Origin: Yarrowia lipolytica
Taxonomy: Eukaryota; Ascomycota; Dipodascomycetes; Dipodascales
Assembly: GCF_001761485.1 (NCBI RefSeq)
Contig: NC_090773.1
Location: forward strand, 3,286,001 to 3,350,000
DNA length: 64,000 bases
Direction: 5' to 3'
Positions 34,729-44,989 of this stretch are shown piece by piece (position 1 is the first letter of the stretch; every line of letters begins with the position of its first letter). The position numbers and the translations under genes were made by a program. Below the pieces are notes generated by a model. It saw only the letters and a list, made by a program, of their open reading frames with translations. It was not told the origin of the DNA and ran no database searches.

Positions 34729-35403
34729 ATGTCCGATACAATTGAGGCCGATGTGCCATTAACAGGAGGCCGAGCGCCGTCACATGCGGCGCCTCCGGTT
34801 GCGGCGGCAACCGTACAGCCGGATTTGGAGCGGAATGCGGCGCCCCAAGCTGGAGTTGGAATGACGCTCTGGCAACGTCTGTCCGAATCTTCTCATCCGG
34901 TGGCTCTCGTCTTTTTTCTAGCCTTCCGACTAGGAGCGCTCTTCACCTACATGTTTGGTCTGCTGTTTACAGACAAGTTTGTGCTCATGTTTGTGTTGGT
35001 TGTTCTGCTTCTGGCAGCCGACTTTTGGAACGTCAAAAACATTGCCGGACGGCTCATGGTGGGCCTGAGATGGTGGAACGAGGCGTCGGAGACGGGCGAG
35101 TCCGTGTGGGTGTTCGAGACGGCCGATCCCCAGCGGTACATAAATCCCATTGACTCCAAGGTCTTTTGGATGATGCTGTATGGCGCCCCTGTCTTGTGGG
35201 TGTGTTTGGCGGTTCTGGCGCTGCTCAAGTTCCAGTTTCTGTCTCTGATTCTGGTCTTTATTGCTGTGTCTCTGACCGTCACTAACGCCATGGCCTACTC
35301 TCGATGTGACAAGTTTGGCAAGGCCAATAACATTGTTGGCCAGGTCAGCGGCGGTCTCTTGTCTAGAGCTGCCAGAGGTACCTTCCTTGGGCGGTTCATG
35401 TAA
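34729..35403 (+). CDS. TVP23: TVP23, Golgi membrane protein
   Basis: 224 residues. After a polar N-terminus of about 55 residues come four hydrophobic segments in two pairs (about 62-85, 87-105, 145-165, 166-185). Between the pairs stands the family hallmark: ADFWNVKNIAGRLMVGLRWW, and then the SVWVFE and DSKVFWMMLY stretches. Tvp23 is a conserved multi-pass protein of late Golgi vesicles with a role in membrane traffic. The ATG at 34729 is chosen; an in-frame ATG 15 codons upstream is possible but the added residues are not conserved-looking. Confidence 0.93.
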   Translation: MSDTIEADVPLTGGRAPSHAAPPVAAATVQPDLERNAAPQAGVGMTLWQRLSESSHPVALVFFLAFRLGALFTYMFGLLFTDKFVLMFVLVVLLLAADFWNVKNIAGRLMVGLRWWNEASETGESVWVFETADPQRYINPIDSKVFWMMLYGAPVLWVCLAVLALLKFQFLSLILVFIAVSLTVTNAMAYSRCDKFGKANNIVGQVSGGLLSRAARGTFLGRFM

Positions 35404-35577
35404 CTGATGCGGGTTTCCGCGGTGAATTCCACCCGCCACTGTCAAAGATATATATATTAATGAATTACGACTGGAAACGAATGCTCAGAGGCTTTGGCAC
35501 TCAAAAAAAACAATAAATTCCTATATACAATGCGATTTTGGAAGGTACCGCTGCTATAGTGACAAGCTCCCGGTCTG

Positions 35578-36422
35578 TTACTCATCCTTCCGGAGGTCGT
35601 TAGCAACAGCCTGGTTGATCTTCTGATGCTCCTTGAGCACCAGAGCCTGGGCCTCCCGCTCAATGTCGCCCTGCTCGTTGAAATAGTCGGTGATCTTCAT
35701 ACCGCCGTAGGCCAAGATGCCAGTAAAAGCCGCAGCGATGATTCGTTGCGATGGGGGGATCTGCATCCACCGCTGGTAGAGGGACACTGCGTTAGTACGG
35801 AAATGAGCACTGAGGGGTGGAATACTGGAGGACTGTTCCAGATTTGGTCCGGTTACGCTTCGTTAACGACGGAATGGCCCATTCTGCCAGCTCCAGCTAT
35901 ATGGTCCTTTCCAGTTTCCCGTCAGTCTAGTAGAATCAGGTCCATCTCGACTATGGAGCTTTGGACAGACCGGAGCAGTTCAGAATAGTGAGGCAGCCAG
36001 CAGAAGAGGAACAGCAGAAGAGGAACATCAGGATCAAACTGAGTCTGAATTCTGCCCACGAGATACGTGGCTCAAGTTAAGTTCTGTCTGTTCTGTCTGT
36101 TCTGTCTGTTCTGATGCCCTACCACGGTACAGCCATGTCAGAGTCGATTAATCGGCCCAGATGTGCAAGTGGAAAGCAACTGTTGATAATGCACACGTAC
36201 TCAACTTAGAGATGTACACATACTCATTCACACTTACTCAGTCACACGTCATCAGTCGTATTCAGTCTGTCTTTTCATCTTGACTTCAGTTCACTCTCTC
36301 TCAATACACAGAGATACCGTTCCTTCTGCGTGACTTCTATATCACATCTCCTCGTCTTCTCCCCTTCTCCCCTCCTTTCCCCTTCTCCCCTCCTCTCCCC
36401 TCCTCGCCTTGTCACACTCACT
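35578..36422 (-). CDS. Small single-span membrane protein, start codon likely split by intron
   Basis: The body (35578-35786) encodes 68 residues beginning SLYQRWMQIPPSQRII, a hydrophobic segment (about 16-32) and a charged helical tail. There is no ATG at its head. Instead a perfect acceptor, CTAACGCAG, ends at 35787 and leaves TG as the first exon bases. A donor GTGAGT at 36421, with A before it, would complete ATG (A|TG) in a good context (GCAAACATGTCC), giving 69 residues. A second candidate donor, GTAAGT at 36237, also leaves an A. Size, basic head and tail suggest a small mitochondrial membrane protein, but I do not recognise it. Convergent with TVP23; divergent from POB3. Confidence 0.65.
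35787..36421 (-). other. Probable intron inside the start codon
   Basis: 635 nt with donor GTGAGT and acceptor CTAACGCAG. It includes a four-copy GTTCTGTCT repeat at about 36078-36111 and part of a pyrimidine-rich block. The donor choice is an inference; the acceptor is strong. Confidence 0.55.
36362..36408. repeat. CCCTTCTCCCCTCC pyrimidine repeat
   Basis: Three to four tandem pyrimidine units (CCCCTTCTCCCCTCCT). The block is fully C/T on the plus strand. Confidence 0.8.
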
Positions 36423-36878
36423 GTTTGCGTCGCTAGTTTGCGTCTGGTGAACCAATTGACGCTTCCACTTCCCTGCTTCACTTGGGGAGGTTGGGATATT
36501 CAGGGTTAGGGTTTTTCATTAAGTGCATATTTAGTACATAACTAGCAAGGAGTGTAGATGGAAGTAACAATAATGAGGACCCAGTGTAGAATGGCTTGGG
36601 GCGGAGATATCGTCAAAATGATACTTTCACGTGACTCCCTAACGCCTATTACCCCTCAATCCGCCTCCAAACTTGGAATTTGGTGGACCCTCGGGGCTAC
36701 AGCGATACCCCGCTTCTCTTGTCCTCTCCCCCATCCTCCTCCCTCCTCTTCTTAGGTCACGTGACCACGCGTTTAACTTTCTGGCAGAGTCCAAATCACC
36801 ATACATACATTACCGGCACGTCGAAGCGCCATCGTCATCGTTCACACATTTACAGCACAGTACGCAAAAAAAAACACG

Positions 36879-38516
36879 ATGTCTACGACTGAATTCGACG
36901 GCATCTATCTCAATCAGAGCAAGGCGCACGGCCGTCTGCGGATGGTTGAGACGGGCCTGGGCTGGAAGGCAGTGCAGAAGACGTCAATGGGCGGATCGAA
37001 GGAGACCAAGAAGGACGAGCCGTTTCTACTTGGAAAGGAGGAGCTGCTGGCGGCGTTTTGGAGTCGGGGCTCTCGGGGATTCGAGATGAAGATCCAGACG
37101 AAAAACCGCGGGGCCGCCAACTTTGACGGGTTTGAACAGGACAACCTGGAGGAGCTGAAGAACGTGATGAAGCGCAACTATGGCATTTCAGTGGAGCAGC
37201 GCGAGCACAGCGTCAAGGGTTGGAACTGGGGCAAGACGGACTTTGAGCGATCCGAGCTGGTTTTTTCCGTCGCCAACAAGCCCGCATTCGAGATCCCCTA
37301 CGCCGAAGTGGCCAACTCCAACCTGGTGGGCAAAAATGAGGTTGCTCTGGAGTTCCAGCAGCCCGCCGATGGACGGGCAGGCGACGAGCTCGTCGAAATG
37401 CGATTCTACGTGCCCGGAGTAACTTCTGTGGAAGGTGATGAGAACCCCAAGAAGAAGCAGAAGACGGAGAAGAAGGAGGGAGAAGAAGGCAAGGAAGGAG
37501 ACGACGACGCCGACGCCGACGACGAATCAGAAGAGGAGGTCCAGTCCACCGCCCAGATCTTCTACGACACCCTCAAGGAAAAGGCCGACATTGGAGCCGT
37601 GGCAGGTACGGCTGTGGTGTCTTTGTCGGAGATCTACCTGGTCATCCCCCGAGGACGATACGATATCGACATGTACGCCAACTTCATGCGACTTCGAGGA
37701 AAAACATACGATTACATGGTGCAGTACAAGCACGTGCAGCGGCTCATTGTGCTGCCCAAGCCCGACGATCTGCACAACATTCTCGTGGTGCAGCTGGATC
37801 CTCCTCTCAGACAGGGCCAGACTCGGTACCCGTTTCTGGTGATGCAATTCCTGCGTGAGGCCGAAATCAAAGTCGAGCTCAATGTCGACGACGCCGAGTT
37901 TGCCGAAAAGTACGCCGACAAGGGTCTCAAGCAGTCGTACGACGAGTCTGCTCACCAGGTGGTTGGATCTATTTTCCGCGGTCTCACTGGCCGAAAACTG
38001 ACCGTGCCAGGCTCGTTCAAGACCGTGCATGGCCATGCTGGTGTCTCCTGTTCGCTCAAGGCGTCTGAGGGCCATCTATACCCCCTGGAACGAAATTTCC
38101 TGTTTCTTTCCAAGCCCGTTTTCATTCCCTTTGCCGAGATTCAAGATATCACTCTGTCTCGAGTGGGTTCTTCGGTAACCACCTCTCGAACGTTTGACAT
38201 GACTCTCAAGCTGCGAAACGCCCAGGGTGAGTACCAGTTCTCCAACATCTCCAAGGAAGAGCAGGAGGGTCTCGAGGCGTTCATCAAGTCCAAGGGCATT
38301 CGTCTTAAGAATGATCTTGCTGAGGAGAAGGCGCTGCTGGCTGCCACTCTGGCTGAGGTGGACGATGACTCTGATGATGGAGGAGAGTTTCGAGGCTCGG
38401 CTGATGAGGATGACGAGAGTCCTGATGAGGACTTTCATGCCGAGAGTGATAGTGAGGTGGCGGAGGAGTTTGACTCGAATGCCGAGAGCAGTTCGGGAGA
38501 GGAGGATGACGAGTGA
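36879..38516 (+). CDS. POB3: POB3, FACT histone chaperone subunit
   Basis: 545 residues, as in other yeasts. An N-terminal PH-like domain opens with TEFDGIYLNQSKAHGRLRM. A charged linker (about 187-222) follows, then the structure-specific-recognition PH domain (QIFYDTLKEKADIG, IPRGRYDIDMY, RTFDMTL near 420). The acidic tail (about 495-545, Asp/Glu/Ser) is typical. As in all fungi there is no HMG box; Nhp6 supplies that. Pob3 with Spt16 loosens and rebuilds nucleosomes during transcription and replication. Single exon. A GC-rich hairpin (GCGCG, loop, CGCGC) lies 6 bp beyond the stop. CACGTGAC sites at about 36629 and 36758 lie upstream. Confidence 0.96.
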   Translation: MSTTEFDGIYLNQSKAHGRLRMVETGLGWKAVQKTSMGGSKETKKDEPFLLGKEELLAAFWSRGSRGFEMKIQTKNRGAANFDGFEQDNLEELKNVMKRNYGISVEQREHSVKGWNWGKTDFERSELVFSVANKPAFEIPYAEVANSNLVGKNEVALEFQQPADGRAGDELVEMRFYVPGVTSVEGDENPKKKQKTEKKEGEEGKEGDDDADADDESEEEVQSTAQIFYDTLKEKADIGAVAGTAVVSLSEIYLVIPRGRYDIDMYANFMRLRGKTYDYMVQYKHVQRLIVLPKPDDLHNILVVQLDPPLRQGQTRYPFLVMQFLREAEIKVELNVDDAEFAEKYADKGLKQSYDESAHQVVGSIFRGLTGRKLTVPGSFKTVHGHAGVSCSLKASEGHLYPLERNFLFLSKPVFIPFAEIQDITLSRVGSSVTTSRTFDMTLKLRNAQGEYQFSNISKEEQEGLEAFIKSKGIRLKNDLAEEKALLAATLAEVDDDSDDGGEFRGSADEDDESPDEDFHAESDSEVAEEFDSNAESSSGEEDDE

Positions 38517-40445
38517 TTCCGGCGCGGCTTCGCGCGTCGCGGGAAATTGCTTGTTGGGTAACAATAGCAGCTCCGGACGAAGCAAACTCGTATCTGATTC
38601 GAGACAGATTCAAGAGTGCAAAAGTCTCACAAGGAATTTGCTACTGGTAGATATATGAATTAATGTTGATTAGGTGGATGTATTTGAATGGGACACATTC
38701 AGTTGGTAAGAATGTATTATCTGAGCTGCTCTGGAGTCTTGAGTGACAGATATTTTGTTTGAATTGGACCATTGTTAGTGTACTGTGCATTTCTGGAGCT
38801 CTGAAGTAACTATTACTTGAGGCCCACTCCAAAGTCAACAAAATCAGCACTCGTATTTCGCGTTGAAATGTGGATATCTCAAATATCTGTACTGCCAATA
38901 TCTTGAAGATGAATATTAGTTGATTAGTTGATGCTTTTAAACCAATTCACACAAGTCTTGCGATTTCATTGGTCCCGTGACACCGAGAAGTGACCCACAG
39001 CGGGAATTCCTTTCAACAAATGTCAACAAAATCTGTTAACAAATCCGTCAGCCAAACAGAGTCCACACATCTATCGTCTGAGAGACCTCTCACGACACTG
39101 AAACACATCACCAGACCCTGTATCTCGGGAGGCGAACACCCTGAAATCGGAAACAGTGGAATCTCGGGTACTTCCAGCTATTTAGAATGCTCAGAGTTGC
39201 ACATTGAGTAACTGCCCTGTGATGGCACGCACGGGGAGGTCTGTCGGAACTGTATAGGACATTGAAGTTCTTGTACTAGTAAATGTCGATTTATGAAGAA
39301 TCAATCGTCTTGATGTGTCACGTGACCAGTCTATCTGAGCCTTTGGATAAATTTCTGTCCCTGGAATGTTCTCTGAGGTCTAGAGTATATGTCCTCAATT
39401 TAGACGGGGTAATACGCATTGTTAAGAAGAGACCGAAACGGGTCAGAATGCGATCCAATGGTTAGAGAAAGCGCAAATAATGATCGTTTTTCATTTCTGA
39501 CGATTAAGTGGTTACTCGTGGGATTTTTGGAGTGCTTTGAAGAACAATTATCATGACGTCACCATCAATAATCATGCTCGTATTCGTATTCGTACTCGTA
39601 TTCGTATTCGTATAGTTGTACCTCTAATATGCACAATTATATTCCATCGGCTTTGCGAGTGGCGCCTCAGTAGTTACAAGTACTTGTGAGCAGTACTTTG
39701 ACCTTGGAAATCGTTGGCTCGTGACCATAGCACGTCTGATTACCTAATCAAGTCCAATCAATCTGGTGTCTAGTATACAGTAGATGCAAGTGTCATGACG
39801 TTCCCCAGATACAAAGTTCCCTTCTTCTGTGTCAGGCAGGTGGAACTCTGGCAGCGATTTGTCCGGTTGAGTATAGACGCGGTGGTACAGTGGAACTACT
39901 GAATAGAACCGTTGGTTGGAGTCCTTAATAAATGCTCCGCAAGTCCCATAGCTACACTTGAAGTTACGCAATAGCAGAAGAAATTGTAGTTGTATAACAA
40001 GCTACAAAGAGGTGTAGATAGATTCGGTTTATAACACTTTTCGATACAGTTTTCATTCCACTTGATCATGTCTGGCTTCAGCTCTGTCGTCGTACACTAT
40101 GGTTCCTTTCTGGGGTGGTTTTAACCGAGGACTTTAGGAGCTCTAGATCTGAGGGACATGATCTGATTGGTAGAGTGATTCATGTGATGTTAATTCATGT
40201 TTCCCGTTTGATCTTTCTCCTCCGTGATCATTTTCGACTTTCGAGACTAGGACGCATTGTTAGTGCCCACTGGTAGTCACTGATTATGCTGCTTGTGGTT
40301 CCTGGAAGTGACTTAGTAAATATCTTCTATAAGAAGAATGACATTCGCTTACCAATCAGCAGTTTCCCAGTTTCCTACGTACCAATGCCATGCCAGTGTG
40401 TAAAGGTGACTAGTACAGCACCCTGAGAGCAGCGGAAGGTCGGAA
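38517..40445. other. Intergenic, 1.9 kb
   Basis: 3' ends of POB3 (plus) and the dehydratase (minus) face each other. One GTCACGTGAC at about 39318 and a GTATTCGTACTC repeat at 39580-39615. No gene called. Confidence 0.5.
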
Positions 40446-41473
40446 TCACTCACCATCCCACCAACTCACATTCCTCCGGTACCAGTCGACCGTCCTCGTC
40501 AAACCGTCCTCAAATGATACCTTCTGTTCCCACCCCAACTCCCGAATCTTGTCGTCGTTCGTTCTGTATGCGGAATCGTTGTACGGACGATCAGACACAA
40601 ATTGGGGCCCCTGATCGTACCCCAGCATTCCACCCAACGTCTCAAACACGCACCTGTTGCTTTTTTCCTCCTTGCTCCCAACATTGAACACCTGGCCCTT
40701 GAGCTCGTCGAAATGGTTGTATGTCAGTTGCACAGCGTTCACGCAGTCATCTGCGTAAATGTATCTCCTTCTGTGTTCTCCCGAGCCCTGCAGCATGCAC
40801 TTGTCGCCCTTTAACATGGCCAGACAAAACGCAGGAATGATTTTTTCCGGATACTGGTATTCTCCGTACACGTTGTTGAAACGTAGAGTGACGCACTCCA
40901 GACCGTAAGACTTTGTGTAGGCGGAAATGAACATTTCGGCAGCTGCCTTGGACGCTGCGTACGGGTTGGAAGGGCATAGTGGCGAAGTTTCCAGGTCTTC
41001 GGTGCCAGTTAGATCAGCCTGATCTCCGTAGATTTCGTCTGTCGAGATGTAGATCAATTTTGGGAGGTTTTGTTCTCTTATTTCTGTGTCCGTTTCTCTC
41101 GCGTTGCGTGTCATTTCTTCCAGTAACGTCTGTGTGCCCAACACGTTTGCGGTCGTCACCTGAATCGGATCCGAGTACGAGCACTCAACATGACTCTCGG
41201 CTGCGGCGTGAATGACGGTGGCAATATCGTAGGTGTCGAAGACCCGACGGAGTTCCTGGGCGTCGCAAATGTCCACGTGTACAAACGCTTGCAGTTCTGC
41301 GTCCTCTAGGTTCTTTTTGCGACCGCTGTACCTCAGGGCATCCAAGCAGACGACTTTTTCCGTCAGGGCAAAATGCCGTGATATCCACGATCCTCTGGGT
41401 TAGAAGGCTCAATAGTGGCGAGACAATGGGATACTCACATGAATCCCGCTCCTCCAGTCACTAGGATGCTCAT
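40446..41473 (-). CDS. Nucleotide-sugar 4,6-dehydratase (RmlB-like), two exons
   Basis: Exon 1 (41439-41473) and exon 2 (40446-41394) encode 327 residues. The short intron falls inside the Rossmann motif: splicing yields MSILVTGGAGFIGSW, the NAD-binding GxxGxxG. Further extended-SDR signatures are HAAAESHV (about 74-81), the 4,6-dehydratase catalytic triplet TDE at 130-132 (YISTDEIYGD), YxxxK at 157-161 (NPYAASKAAAEMF) and RFNNVYG. These mark dTDP- or UDP-glucose 4,6-dehydratases, which make 4-keto-6-deoxy sugars toward rhamnose-type products. The nucleotide is not decided by sequence. No partner epimerase/reductase lies in the window. The stop codon overlaps a perfect GTGAGT, so a further exon cannot be excluded, though the length fits. 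Confidence 0.88.
41395..41438 (-). other. 44-nt intron in dehydratase gene
   Basis: Donor GTGAGT and acceptor TTCTAACCCAG, 44 nt in total, which must be near the lower size limit. It interrupts the codon for Ile12 in GGAGFIG, so its removal is required for NAD binding. Confidence 0.9.
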
Positions 41474-42028
41474 TTCATGTTGTTGACAGAGTGTGGGGAG
41501 TGGTGATGTAGCTGCTTGTACAGGTGCATGGTGTGCGAACGTGCATATTTAACTAAATGATAGCCCTGGGGGAAAATGAGGACCATATATACGTTACTGT
41601 AGGATGAGATAGAAAGGAGTGAACCAAATAAAAAAAATTGAGAAGAATCTTATGAGTCGAATGATACAAAAATCATGATGAATGGACAGATTGAGATACT
41701 CTTTGCGGACTCCATATCTACCAGAGTATAGTTAGGTTTACTTGAGAAATTAGTTAAGTTCTGGGTCCATTAGTCCTGGTCACTCTACGGTGATATCAGC
41801 AGCTAGCAAACACGAAGGAGGCTCATTAAACAGAATATTAGGGAATTTTATGACTTAGTTACTAGTTTACGACTTATTTACGACTTATTTGACAGGATGC
41901 TACACTAGATTCTACTGTCATTATCTTTTACTGCTCACAATTCCACTCTGTTATCCATCACCAAGCTTCTATCAACTGCAATCAAGCCATGTGTGGGTGT
42001 TGAAAACACTGTCAACACACTTTTTCTG
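41474..42028. other. Intergenic, 555 bp
   Basis: Upstream region of the dehydratase and downstream region of the acidic repeat protein, both on the minus strand. AT-rich, with a repeated TTACGACTTATTT word at 41868-41891. No other feature seen. Confidence 0.5.
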
Positions 42029-42874
42029 TTACCTCTCCCTCGGTGAATCTTTCTCCACACGAGCACACTCTTCTCCGCTGTCAATTCTGGTATCGAGGAC
42101 ATAACTGGACTCAGAGGTCGGTCTCTGCGCAGCAATAGAGCCAGATTCAGAATCGGAGTCAGAATCGGAGTCAGAATCGGAGTCAAAACAGGAGGCAGTA
42201 CCCCATCTCATCGAATGTTGCTCACCAGTACCAAAAGATCCCTCATATCGCTCATTGGTCCGAAGCAAGTCCTCATATCGCTCGTTGGTCCGAAGCAAGA
42301 CCTCACCTCGCCCATTGGTCCGAAGCAAGTCCTCATATCGTTCATTGGTCCGATTCAAGTCCTCACCTCGCCCATCTCCCTCAAATGTAGAAATGTACGC
42401 GGGGGTATCATAGGTGTGCCCTTCGTAAGGGTTGCCTAGGTAAATGTACTGAGACGGATCAGAAGAGGGCGATGGGGTATCGGGGCGAGTTGAGTCGACC
42501 AAAAGGGGTGACGCATCGAGCAGAATATCATCTCCAGAGCCACCTCCAACTCCCCGCCCTTCAGACACTTGCTCGGAATCACTCCCCTCTGAAAGGTTCC
42601 ACGATTTGTCAAAGTCGTCGTCGTTGTAGGAGTTACTGGTGTCGATTCCGCGTTGCATGGGATCGTTGTGGTCGACTTTCTGTTGCGAAAAACCCCAGCT
42701 CTCAAAAACCGGGGCCTGGGGCACTCTCAGGGTCTGAATCATGGTGCCATAGTTGGCCGTGGGCTGATTCAGAAACGATTGGGACGGGTTCGAGAATCGG
42801 GTTGAGTCCGATTTTCGGGCTCGAATATCGTGGTTTTCGTTGTTCATGGCAATCTGGTGGACATGGATGTTCAT
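42029..42874 (-). CDS. Hypothetical acidic protein with 10-residue repeats
   Basis: 281 residues, no family recognised. The N-terminal half is polar (Asn/Ser/Gln/Asp). Residues about 167-215 contain four to five copies of a 10-residue unit close to RTNERYEDLL, encoded by clean 30-bp DNA repeats. A (Ser-Asp) run of about 14 residues follows near 230-243. No signal peptide or membrane segment. Overall composition suggests a disordered protein. It could be a real, fast-evolving gene, or a frame kept open by repeats; the non-repeat N-terminal 150 residues being open favours a real gene. Confidence 0.5.
   Translation of the reverse strand: MNIHVHQIAMNNENHDIRARKSDSTRFSNPSQSFLNQPTANYGTMIQTLRVPQAPVFESWGFSQQKVDHNDPMQRGIDTSNSYNDDDFDKSWNLSEGSDSEQVSEGRGVGGGSGDDILLDASPLLVDSTRPDTPSPSSDPSQYIYLGNPYEGHTYDTPAYISTFEGDGRGEDLNRTNERYEDLLRTNGRGEVLLRTNERYEDLLRTNERYEGSFGTGEQHSMRWGTASCFDSDSDSDSDSDSESGSIAAQRPTSESSYVLDTRIDSGEECARVEKDSPRER
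42149..42186. repeat. 12-bp GAATCGGAGTCA repeat
   Basis: Three tandem 12-bp copies, encoding the Ser-Asp run on the minus strand. Confidence 0.9.
42241..42385. repeat. 30-bp coding repeat, about five copies
   Basis: Units start at 42241, 42271, 42301, 42331 and 42361 and share the core CATTGGTCCGAAGCAAG. The exact multiple of three keeps the reading frame of the minus-strand protein. Confidence 0.9.
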
Positions 42875-43493
42875 CTTGAAGGACCGTTTCTGTGAACGAA
42901 GTACTCAGACAGAGACACGGTATAGCTACTGGAACCACTACTTGTAGTCTAAACAACAGTAACTATGGAGATGGACAAAACAGGGAGTCGAGAGTCTGAA
43001 CTTGCACTGATTTTACAGAAGGTGATCGTGACCCTTCCTGTGATACTGTGACAACTGCAACGGACGATAGAGTAGAGATGACGAGGAGTTTGTATGGAGA
43101 CATTTGTTGTAAACCACGCCACGTGAGGATCTGTCAAGAGTCCAGGTCAATCAACCGAATACTCGTCATCCTTGAGGGAGGAGTGTCAGTCCCATAGTTA
43201 CAGCGACAGCTACAAGTACAACTCAAGTCGTACTGTAGCACCGTACCAGAATGAGTAGCCGCGATAAACAGATCTCTTAGCCTGGGCACGTCGATCAGAA
43301 ACAGGTACTGTAGTGAACCGAGTCCACAGGGAATCATTGGAATTACTTGATGCTCCAGAATCAGCTACAACTACATCGACTGACCTTGATATGCATTCTC
43401 TAAGTACAGTGCGGTGCCATGGAACAGCCACACCCACCTCACTGTCGCCGCTCGAAGTAGCCCCGTCACCTCTCCAAGCTACGCCACCTTTCC
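42875..43493. other. Intergenic, 620 bp
   Basis: Promoter side of the acidic repeat protein and 3' flank of CSN1. No gene seen. Several GTAC words but no CACGTGAC. Confidence 0.5.
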
Positions 43494-44989
43494 TCATTTG
43501 TCTAGGGCCAACATGGCCATCTTAGCACTCCTCACATACGCCTTGGCCAACATCTTGTTCTGCTTCAGCTGCGAGTACCCATCGCTCTGGTATGCCGTCA
43601 CAGTGCCGTCAATCTTGTCAATCTTGAGCTTGAGATCCAGGGCTACAATCATCTGCCGCAACAGCGTCTCCAGCTCATCGGGCTCCATATCAAACGACTG
43701 AGCCAGCTCGTCCAGCCGGAATTGCGTGTATGGAAAAATGGCCTGAATCAGAGCCCGTTCACGTAGAAGGCTATCCACAGAGCTAACGATATCAGAAAAG
43801 ACCAGATCAAACGGCAGCTCGCCCACAAGAACATTCCACAGCTTGAAAAACTGCAGAAACTCTGAATCCAGAAAGCTCTGGAGCATTTTCATAATGTCAG
43901 AATCGGCGCCAACGAGCTCAGAAAAACCAAAATTCTGATTCACCAGAGTCGACAGCTGGGCACGGGAAAAGGATACGAGGGCACACACGGCAATATATCT
44001 GCCGACATCTCGCCCCAAAGCCACATCGTCGTAGTGTTTTAGGTACTCAAAGTCCATGTCCAAAAAGTACTCTACAGCCTTTGCAAAAGCAGACGGTGCA
44101 ATTGTGACGGTGGCAGGGCCCCCTGAGTGGCTGGACATGGTCGTTGTCGCCTGTAGCTCATGCAGAGCTGCCAGCAACAGCGCCAGGTTGAGATCCAGGG
44201 GTTTCAGCTCGTCTCGCGAATCCAGAACTTTGTGGATCGTAGTCACCTTTTCTCCATCCAGAAACTGCGACCGCGCCTCCATCACTCGCAGATGCAGCGA
44301 GTGTTCCCAGTCGTTGTTGTTGTCGCGACGAGCAGCACACGCCTTTCTTGCCTCCTGGAACCGGCCCAGCGACAAATAGAGTGCGATGAGGGCGTCAAAT
44401 TTGGCCTGGGATCTGTGCGATTTCAGTTCATCCACCTGTTCCGCGTTCTCAGCACGCGTCCGGTCGATCCACTCTCGGTCCTCACTCGGGGCAGCTCCTT
44501 TCAGTAGTTTGTCGAGCCGTTTAAGAATACGTTCATAGGCCTCAACTTGTCGAGTGGACTGACGACAGATTGCCAAGGCCTTTTCAAGACATTGTTGCCG
44601 CAGCGGTTTGTGCGAGTCGCCGATGTGGACCAGGCGTTGTATCTGTGCTCCAGGAGGATACGACTGGAGCTGTGTGACAATTGTAGGGGGGAGGTCTGTG
44701 TTAGCACGAAACAAGAGGCCAGACGTCTCAGGTTGCAACTTCCACCTACACACAGATGACGTGACTCCAATCACATGACAAGTATCTCTCCAGTACTCTG
44801 TGATTGTTTTCGTGGAACCAGTCACAATTTCTTTCAAGTGCAAGTTCTGGATACGGTCAATAGATGGTTGGCCGTGTCTCATCGTTTGTGTCTGAGTCTG
44901 TGCTGAGTCTGTGCTGAGTCTGTGCTGAGTCTGAGTCTGTATCACTGTGTGCCAATGCCTGTATCACTTCCATCGTACTCACCTTTCAT
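43494..44989 (-). CDS. CSN1: COP9 signalosome subunit 1 (PCI domain), two exons
   Basis: Exon 1 (44983-44989) is only 7 coding bases (ATGAAAG); exon 2 is 43494-44695. The product is 402 residues starting MKDLPPTIVTQLQSYPPG. The helical-repeat part carries AQIQRLVHIGD and FDALIALYLSLGRFQEARKA. The PCI-domain region (about 200-350) contains DVGRYIAVCALVSFSRAQL, FLDSEFLQFF and RERALIQAIFPYTQFRLDEL, matching CSN1 better than the paralogous proteasome lid Rpn7. CSN1 is a scaffold of the COP9 signalosome, which removes Nedd8/Rub1 from cullins. The unspliced frame extends upstream into CTGAGT repeats that look nothing like CSN1, supporting the splice. Confidence 0.88.
44696..44982 (-). other. CSN1 intron
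   Basis: 287 nt, donor GTGAGT at 44982 and acceptor GCTAACACAG ending at 44696. It carries a repeated CTGAGTCTGTG block (44890-44940). The intron follows the seventh coding base. Confidence 0.85.
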
